This document shows positions 58,877-64,000 of a stretch of 64,000 nt of DNA, in pieces. The position numbers and the translations under genes are program-made. Source of the DNA: Elusimicrobiales bacterium (GTDB lineage: Bacteria; Elusimicrobiota; Elusimicrobia; Elusimicrobiales; UBA9959). The stretch spans positions 351,663 to 415,662 of the forward strand of contig JAQTZB010000001.1 of assembly GCA_028688015.1 (NCBI GenBank). The letters run 5' to 3'. Each line of letters starts with the position of its first letter. Within the stretch, counting starts at the first letter, position 1. A model generated the notes under the pieces. That model worked only from the letters and a program-made list of their open reading frames with translations. It was not told where the DNA came from and searched no databases.

Positions 58877-59434
58877 TTACCGCATCGAGTCCCGCACCTT
58901 CACTATCATCTCGGCCATCGCCGCGGTGAACATCGAGAAAAAGACTATGAAGACGGCCTGCGTGAGCGCCATGCCCAGCAGCTGCGTGTTGGAGGCGGCC
59001 TGCGCGAGCGCCGCCGCCAGCGTCAGGTCCGGAGCGTCGGCGGTGATGAAGACCACCGCCTTGTAGAAGTAGATGGCGACCATGATGGCGGAGGCGCCGG
59101 CCGCGGTAAAGAAGACGTACCACTTCTTCATGTACATGGCGCTCGCTGCGGGCGCGGTCAGGAAGAGCAGCCACATGGGCGCCCAGTACGGGGAGAGCAG
59201 GTAGAACAGCGCGGCGCTGACGGCGAGGTTCAGCCAGACGGTGACCGCCCGGATATGGCGGCTCCAGCGCAGGAAGCGGTAGGTGTTGCTGCCCAGCCAG
59301 TAATTGGCGGCGAAGGCTGCGGCCAGGATGCCGAAGCAGGCGTAGGTGACGGAGCGCTCCGGCTCCGAGAAGAAGATGGCGAACACGATCAGTATGACCG
59401 CGAACGGCGTGAAATAATAGTTAAGTATGTGCAT
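58877..59434 (-). CDS. Membrane protein, unknown function
   Basis: 185 residues with about six membrane helices (first at ~8-24) and a short charged C-terminus (VKVRDSMR). Aromatic-rich loops (SPYWAPMWLLF; YMKKWYVFF). No family recognised. Sits 10 bp downstream of rsmG and upstream of the metalloprotease on the same strand. Confidence 0.6.
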   Translation of the reverse strand: MHILNYYFTPFAVILIVFAIFFSEPERSVTYACFGILAAAFAANYWLGSNTYRFLRWSRHIRAVTVWLNLAVSAALFYLLSPYWAPMWLLFLTAPAASAMYMKKWYVFFTAAGASAIMVAIYFYKAVVFITADAPDLTLAAALAQAASNTQLLGMALTQAVFIVFFSMFTAAMAEMIVKVRDSMR

Positions 59435-59444
59435 AGGTTCAGCG

Positions 59445-60101
59445 TCAGCCTTTCTGGAAAACTACTATGTGCCTGTCTTCTGCTTCGCCCGGCAGGCGGT
59501 ATGAAAAGGTTTCTAAAAGCTTTCCCCCCGCTTTCTTCAGCGCGGCGTCCGCGGCCGGGCGCCCCTTCGCCAGCTGCGCGGCGCTCTGCCAGGCCAGGAA
59601 GTACCCGCCCCCAGACAGTATATTTAAGCATTGGGGCAGAATGTTTTCAAGTTGTCCCATGGCCCTTTCTATGACCGCGGCGTACCGGCGCTCCGAGCCG
59701 GGGCCGCCCTCCCCCACCCTGCGCTGGAAGACCGCGACGTTGCCGGCCAGCATCGAGGCGGCCGCCAGGCCCAGGAAATCGCAGCGCTTGCCCCTGGAGT
59801 CGAGCAGCTCAAAGCTGAACTCCTCCAGGACCGCCGCGAGTACCAGGCCGGGGAAGCCCGCGCCGCTCCCGGCGTCGGCCACGATCCCGCCCGGCTTCAG
59901 GAGCCGGCGCAGCACCGACGCGCCCGCGAGCGAGTCCAGGATGTGGCGTTCCCAGAGCAGCGGCTCGTCGTTCCTGGAAACCAGGTTCATCATGGAGTTC
60001 TTCTCCAGGAGCTCCGCGGCGAAGATCCCGAGCCTGCGCTCGGCGGCCGGGGGCAGCTGCAGACCCCATTTCTCGAGTGTGATTTTAGCGGCGTCGTTCA
60101 C
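59445..60101 (-). CDS. rsmG: 16S rRNA (guanine527-N7)-methyltransferase
   Basis: 218 residues from GTG 60101. This start was chosen over ATG 60143 because AAAGGAG lies 7 bp before it and it gives a GTGA overlap with mnmG, a pattern common in this window. SAM motif ADAGSGAGFPGL and MNLVSRNDEPLLWERHILDSL are RsmG (GidB) hallmarks. The mnmE-x-mnmG-rsmG order is the widespread gid arrangement. Confidence 0.94.
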   Translation of the reverse strand: MNDAAKITLEKWGLQLPPAAERRLGIFAAELLEKNSMMNLVSRNDEPLLWERHILDSLAGASVLRRLLKPGGIVADAGSGAGFPGLVLAAVLEEFSFELLDSRGKRCDFLGLAAASMLAGNVAVFQRRVGEGGPGSERRYAAVIERAMGQLENILPQCLNILSGGGYFLAWQSAAQLAKGRPAADAALKKAGGKLLETFSYRLPGEAEDRHIVVFQKG

Positions 60102-61864
60102 GGCTTGCTCCTTTGCCTGCGGCGTTTTTCCAGCAGCACCCACAGCAGCTGCACGTCCGCCGGCGTCACGCCGGGGATGCGCCCGGCCTGCGCCAGCGTC
60201 AGCGGGCGGTGCTGCTCCAGCTTGTGGCGGGCCTCGTTGGGCAGGGCCTGCGCGGCGGCGTAGCTGAAATCGGCCGGGATGCGCAGGCCTTCGAACTTCT
60301 TCATCTTCTCCGCCTCTTTCTGGTTGCGGCGCACGTACATCTCGTAAATCTTTTCGATCCCGGCGGTGGCTTGCGCCTTCTTAAGCGTCCAGGGCCCGGG
60401 CGGCAGACGGGCGGGCTTGCCTCCGGCCCGCAGGGCCCGCACCGCGTCGGCGTAGGCCCGGAAATTCTTCTCCAGCCGCGCCGGCAGCAGCCCCAGAGCG
60501 AAGCCGCGGGGGCACAGGCGCAGGTCGGCGTTGTCGGCCCGCAGCAGCAGGCGGTATTCGGCGCGCGAGGTGAAGATGCGGTAGGGCTCGTCGATCCCCT
60601 TGGAGACCAGGTCGTCTATCATCACCCCCAGGTAGCCTTCGTCGCGGCGGATGATCACCGGCTCCAGGCCGGCGGCGGCGCGGGCCGCGTTGATGCCCGC
60701 CACCAGCCCCTGGCCCGCGGCCTCCTCGTAGCCGGTGGTGCCGTTGACCTGCCCGGCCATATAGAGGCCCGGCAGGGGGCGCGTCTCCAGCGTGTAGTCC
60801 AGCTGGCCCGGGTCGGAGTAATCGTATTCTATCGCGTAGCCGGCGCGCATGATCTCGGCGCGCTCGAGCCCGGCGACCGAGCGCACGATGTCGGCCTGCA
60901 CCTCTTCGGGCAGGCTCGTGGAGAGCCCGTTGACGTAATATTCCTCGGTGGCGAAACCTTCCGGCTCCAGGAACAGGTGGTGCGCGCCGTGGTGCGGAAA
61001 CTTGACCACCTTGTCCTCTATCGACGGGCAGTAGCGCGGGCCGGTGGACTTTATCTTGCCGCTGTAGAGCGGCGAGCGGTGCAGCGCAGCGTTGATGACG
61101 GCGGCCGTAGCGGGCCCGGTGCGGGTTATCCAGCAGGGCAGCTGCGGGTTGGTTATCCGCCCGGTGAAATGCGAGAAGGGCGCCGGCGGCGCGTCCGGCG
61201 CCTGCCTGTCGCATTTGGAGAAATCTATGCCGCGCGCGTGCAGGCGCATCGGCGTGCCGGTCTTCAGGCGGCCCAGCCTGAAGCCAAGCCCGGCCAGGCT
61301 TTTGGAGAGCAGGTCCGACGGAGGGTGGTTGTACCTGCCGCCGGGGAAAGTATCCATGCCGACGTGGATCACGCCGCGCAGGAAGGTTCCGGCCGTGAGC
61401 ACCACCGTTTTAGCCCGGTAGACGGTGTGGCGTGTGGTGCGGATCCCTGCCGCCCTGCCGCCCTTCTCCAGAACCTCGGCCGCCTCGTCCTGCGCCAGGG
61501 TGAGCCCGGGCTGGCGCTCCAGCGCGCGCTTCATGGCGAGCTGGTACATTTTCTTGTCGCACTGCGCGCGCGGCGAGCGCACCGCCGCGCCCTTGGAAGT
61601 GTTGAGTATGTGCCCGCTCAGCATTGAAAGATCGGCTATTTTCCCCATCTCCCCGCCGAGCGCGTCGATCTCCCGCACCAGCTGGCCTTTGCCTACCCCG
61701 CCTATCGACGGGTTGCAGGACATCTGCGCCAGGGTGTCGAGGTCCTGCGTGAGCAGCAGGGTCCGTGCCCCCAGGCGCGCGGCCGCCAGCGCGGCCTCGC
61801 AGCCGGCGTGGCCGCCGCCGACCACCAGCACGTCGAAAGTTCCCGGATAGTTGTAAGCCGTCAT
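60098..61864 (-). CDS. mnmG: tRNA uridine-34 modification enzyme MnmG
   Basis: 588 residues, FAD-dependent, works with MnmE to make cmnm5U34. N-terminal FAD loop VVGGGHAGCEAALAAARLG, QMSCNPSIGGVGKGQLVREIDALGG (in parts), and GQVNGTTGYEEAAGQGLVAG are signature stretches. C-terminal tRNA-binding domain from ~450 ends in RRRQRSKP. Slightly short of E. coli MnmG (629) but complete. Confidence 0.96.
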   Translation of the reverse strand: MTAYNYPGTFDVLVVGGGHAGCEAALAAARLGARTLLLTQDLDTLAQMSCNPSIGGVGKGQLVREIDALGGEMGKIADLSMLSGHILNTSKGAAVRSPRAQCDKKMYQLAMKRALERQPGLTLAQDEAAEVLEKGGRAAGIRTTRHTVYRAKTVVLTAGTFLRGVIHVGMDTFPGGRYNHPPSDLLSKSLAGLGFRLGRLKTGTPMRLHARGIDFSKCDRQAPDAPPAPFSHFTGRITNPQLPCWITRTGPATAAVINAALHRSPLYSGKIKSTGPRYCPSIEDKVVKFPHHGAHHLFLEPEGFATEEYYVNGLSTSLPEEVQADIVRSVAGLERAEIMRAGYAIEYDYSDPGQLDYTLETRPLPGLYMAGQVNGTTGYEEAAGQGLVAGINAARAAAGLEPVIIRRDEGYLGVMIDDLVSKGIDEPYRIFTSRAEYRLLLRADNADLRLCPRGFALGLLPARLEKNFRAYADAVRALRAGGKPARLPPGPWTLKKAQATAGIEKIYEMYVRRNQKEAEKMKKFEGLRIPADFSYAAAQALPNEARHKLEQHRPLTLAQAGRIPGVTPADVQLLWVLLEKRRRQRSKP

Positions 61865-61867
61865 TCT

Positions 61868-62638
61868 TTATACCAGCAGCAGCGCCTCGAAAACCCCGGC
61901 GGGCAACAGGCCCGTGTTCATCGCCAGGAACAGGAAGGCCATGGCGCCGAAAGCGCCCAGGACCACGGCCGCCGCCGCGCGGGCGTTGGCGGCGCCGTAG
62001 ATCGCCGAAACCGCTTTGGCCGACCAGTACAGCGCGAGCACCGCGAAGACGTATTCGGCCGCGGTGTAGGCCCGCACCGAACCGGCCAGCGCCGCCGCCG
62101 CGCCGCAGAGGTCCCCGGCCACCGCGAGCACGGAAACTGAAAGCAGGCATTTTACCAGCCCCGGGAAGGCTTTCCTGTCGGAATAGCCGGCCCAGCCAGC
62201 GGCGAGCGCGGCAGCGGCGGCAGCGGCGATCCCCGCGGCGCGCCTGCCGCCTCCGGCGCCGTGCAGGGCCGCCGCCAGGAGCCCGAAGGCGCCGATACAG
62301 GCGGCGGCGCCGGCGAGGCGGACCGAAAGCCGCCCGCCGCCCAGGAAACGGGCCAGCGCGGAGACGAGGGCGCTGAGGAAAAGCGTCAAGGCCAGCCCGC
62401 CGGCCAGCGCCGCTGGAAAGTAATAAAAGAAGCCGCGGTTGCGGTTAAGGGAAAAGCCTTCCAGGGAATCGGCCAGGTACTGCGGCGGCAGCAGCGTGAA
62501 AAGCAGCGCGGCCAGGCAGATGGAAAGCGCGTAGACGCCCAGCGGCCAGCCCCAGCCCCGGCGCCCCGCCGCCAGCTCGCTGAAAGCGGCTTCCGGCTTC
62601 AGCAGCACTTTGAAAGGAAAGGAATCAGTCATAGACAT
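61868..62638 (-). CDS. Yip1-like multi-pass membrane protein
   Basis: 256 residues from ATG 62638 (a second ATG follows 6 bp later; AGGCGG upstream). N-terminal FPFKVLLKPEAAFSEL resembles the start of bacterial Yip1-domain proteins ('...l.P...f..i'), followed by five or six membrane helices with very Ala/Gly/Leu-rich composition. Inserted between mnmE (overlap 0, gap 8 bp) and mnmG. Function unknown. Confidence 0.6.
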   Translation of the reverse strand: MSMTDSFPFKVLLKPEAAFSELAAGRRGWGWPLGVYALSICLAALLFTLLPPQYLADSLEGFSLNRNRGFFYYFPAALAGGLALTLFLSALVSALARFLGGGRLSVRLAGAAACIGAFGLLAAALHGAGGGRRAAGIAAAAAAALAAGWAGYSDRKAFPGLVKCLLSVSVLAVAGDLCGAAAALAGSVRAYTAAEYVFAVLALYWSAKAVSAIYGAANARAAAAVVLGAFGAMAFLFLAMNTGLLPAGVFEALLLV

Positions 62639-62646
62639 ACGGCCGC

Positions 62647-64000
62647 CTATTTCCCGACGCAAAAATTGCTGAACACGCCGGCCAGCACTTCCTCCGGCGC
62701 GGTCTCGCCCAGCACTTCCGCAAGCGCGGCCAGGGCCCCGCGCAGGTGCTCGGCGGCCAGCTCCAGCGGCGGGGTTTTACCGCGCAGCCTGCCGGGGAGC
62801 AGGGCCAGTTCGTCCGCGGCGCGCGAGAGGGCCGCGTAATGCCTGGCCGAGGTGACCACGGCCTGCGCCCCGTCGCGGAAGACCTTCTTCTGCTCGGCGA
62901 TCAGCGCCGTCTTCAGGCGCGCCAGGCCTTCTCCGGTCCTGGCTGAAATCCTGAGCGCACCGGCCGGGTGAGGGTCTTTCGCGGGCAGGTCGGCCTTGCT
63001 GCGCAGGCGCAGCAGCCGCGCGCCCGCCGGCGCCAGGCGCGCGGCTTCCAGCGCGGCGCCGCGGTCGGCCGGAGTCTCGGACGCGGAAGAATCTTTTACG
63101 AGCAGCACGGCGTCCGCTTTCTCCAGGGCGCGGCGCGCGCGGCGCATGCCTTCGCGCTCCAGCGGCGAGCCCGCCCTGCGGCTGAGGCCGGCGGTGTCCG
63201 TGAAAACAACTTTGAAGCCGTCTATTTCCAGCTCGGCCTCCAGCGTGTCGCGCGTGGTGCCGGCCTGCTTGGAGACCATGGCCCGGTCGCAGCCCAGCAG
63301 GGCGTTGAGCAGGGAGGATTTGCCGGAGTTGGGCGCGCCGGCGATGACCACCTTCAGCCCGTCGCGGATGCCCCGCCCGGCGGCGTAGCCGGCGGCCAGC
63401 GCAGCGGCCTTGCTCCGCGCCGCCGCGGCCGCGCGGGCGAAAGCCCTGAGCTCCAGCGCGGGCTGCTCCTCGTAGGAATCGTCGAGGCGCGCTTCGAGCT
63501 GCGCCAGGAGCCCGACCAGCGCTTCCTTGATGGCGCGCACCTCGCGCGAAAGGCCCCCCTCCGCCTGGGTGAGGGCGGCCCGGTGGGCGGCCTCGGAGCC
63601 GGATTCTATCAGCTGGCCGACGGCCTCGGCCTGGGCCAGGTCCAGCTTGCCGTTGAGGAAGGCGCGCAGCGTGAACTCGCCGGGGCCGGCGGGTCTGGCG
63701 CCGTGCTTAACGGCCATGTTCAGGATTGTCCGGATTATATAGGGCGAGCCGTGGCAGGTAATTTCTACCGTGTCCTCGCCGGTGTAGCTGGCCGGGCCGC
63801 GGAAGAAGACGGCGACCGCCCTGTCTACCAGGCGTTCTCCGTCGCGCACGGCCAGCAGGCGCGCCTGCCCGTGCGGCGGGTCACTGGGCGCGGGGCGCAG
63901 AAAGCCGGCGGCCGCGGCGAAGGCGCCCGGGCCGGACATGCGCAGGACGGCCAGCGCGCCCGCCCCGGGGGGCGTCGCCTGTGCCACTATAGTGTCGCTG
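62647..64000 (-). CDS. mnmE: tRNA modification GTPase MnmE (N-terminus off right edge)
   Basis: The reading frame continues past the right edge: before an internal GTG at 63987 it already reads SDTIVAQATPPG, the conserved MnmE start, so the true start codon is just outside. Formyl-THF-binding N-terminal domain (SGPGAFAAA...; HGSPYIIRTIL), G domain with P-loop GAPNSGKSSLLN and DTAGLSRR, and the C-terminal FCVGK, whose Cys is the conserved catalytic-type CxGK end. ~451 residues visible. Confidence 0.96.
   Translation of the reverse strand, partial: SDTIVAQATPPGAGALAVLRMSGPGAFAAAAGFLRPAPSDPPHGQARLLAVRDGERLVDRAVAVFFRGPASYTGEDTVEITCHGSPYIIRTILNMAVKHGARPAGPGEFTLRAFLNGKLDLAQAEAVGQLIESGSEAAHRAALTQAEGGLSREVRAIKEALVGLLAQLEARLDDSYEEQPALELRAFARAAAAARSKAAALAAGYAAGRGIRDGLKVVIAGAPNSGKSSLLNALLGCDRAMVSKQAGTTRDTLEAELEIDGFKVVFTDTAGLSRRAGSPLEREGMRRARRALEKADAVLLVKDSSASETPADRGAALEAARLAPAGARLLRLRSKADLPAKDPHPAGALRISARTGEGLARLKTALIAEQKKVFRDGAQAVVTSARHYAALSRAADELALLPGRLRGKTPPLELAAEHLRGALAALAEVLGETAPEEVLAGVFSNFCVGK

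Overview
The window is GC-rich, densely coded DNA with many 1-50 bp gene overlaps (ATGA, GTGA, TAATG). It encodes a Gram-negative-type bacterium: outer-membrane beta-barrel-like protein, lipoprotein, murein pathway with a MurE carrying the meso-diaminopimelate motif DNPR. The mixture (PPDK, archaeal/eukaryal-type ProRS, family-4 UDG, split dcw cluster, many secreted proteins of unknown family) fits an uncultivated lineage; Elusimicrobiota is my best guess, but no rRNA is present to prove it.

Layout. 1-412: start of an exported amidohydrolase (runs off the left edge). 619-10902 (+): probable operon ppdK-gmk-rpoZ-like-udg-priA(degenerate)-tyrS-FecR protein-thpR-mltG. 10907-11492: tRNA-Ala(CGC) with broken tRNA copies and a hairpin repeat. 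11557-13523 (+): unknown protein and asnS. 13586-18286: membrane protein, MFS transporter, HD protein, and a sensor kinase/response-regulator pair. 18474-26753 (-): secreted protein, radical SAM protein, membrane protein, lipA, aspS, a 212-bp structured gap, hisS, Crp-like regulator, Cys-rich metal-binding protein. 26843-31219 (+): cassette headed by a perfect Fur box: fur-like gene, small secreted protein, beta-barrel protein, periplasmic protein of unknown family, MacB-like permease and ATPase. 31245-31367: strong promoter plus terminator-ended leader or small RNA before a cupin gene. 31870-38045 (-): ABC-2 exporter, membrane proteins, PII-like protein, HEAT lipoprotein, secreted trypsin-like protease.

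39220-57625 (-): murein/cell-division (dcw) genes in two blocks. Block 1, with a strong promoter and a 10-bp-period MraZ-box array, is mraZ-rsmH-(56-aa gene)-ftsL-like-ftsI-murE-murF. Block 2 is mraY-murD-ftsW-murG followed by a malate/lactate dehydrogenase family gene. Between the blocks lie proS, tldD, pmbA and, on the other strand, a C11 (clostripain-like) protease. 57748-64000 (-): gluzincin metalloprotease, membrane protein, rsmG, mnmG, membrane protein, mnmE (runs off the right edge).

Most interesting: the Fur-box metal cassette; a PriA that has lost helicase motifs I, V and VI; tRNA-linked hairpin repeats with compensatory stem changes; the leader RNA at 31280; the inverted-repeat element between hisS and aspS; and the split dcw cluster with an extra 56-aa gene.
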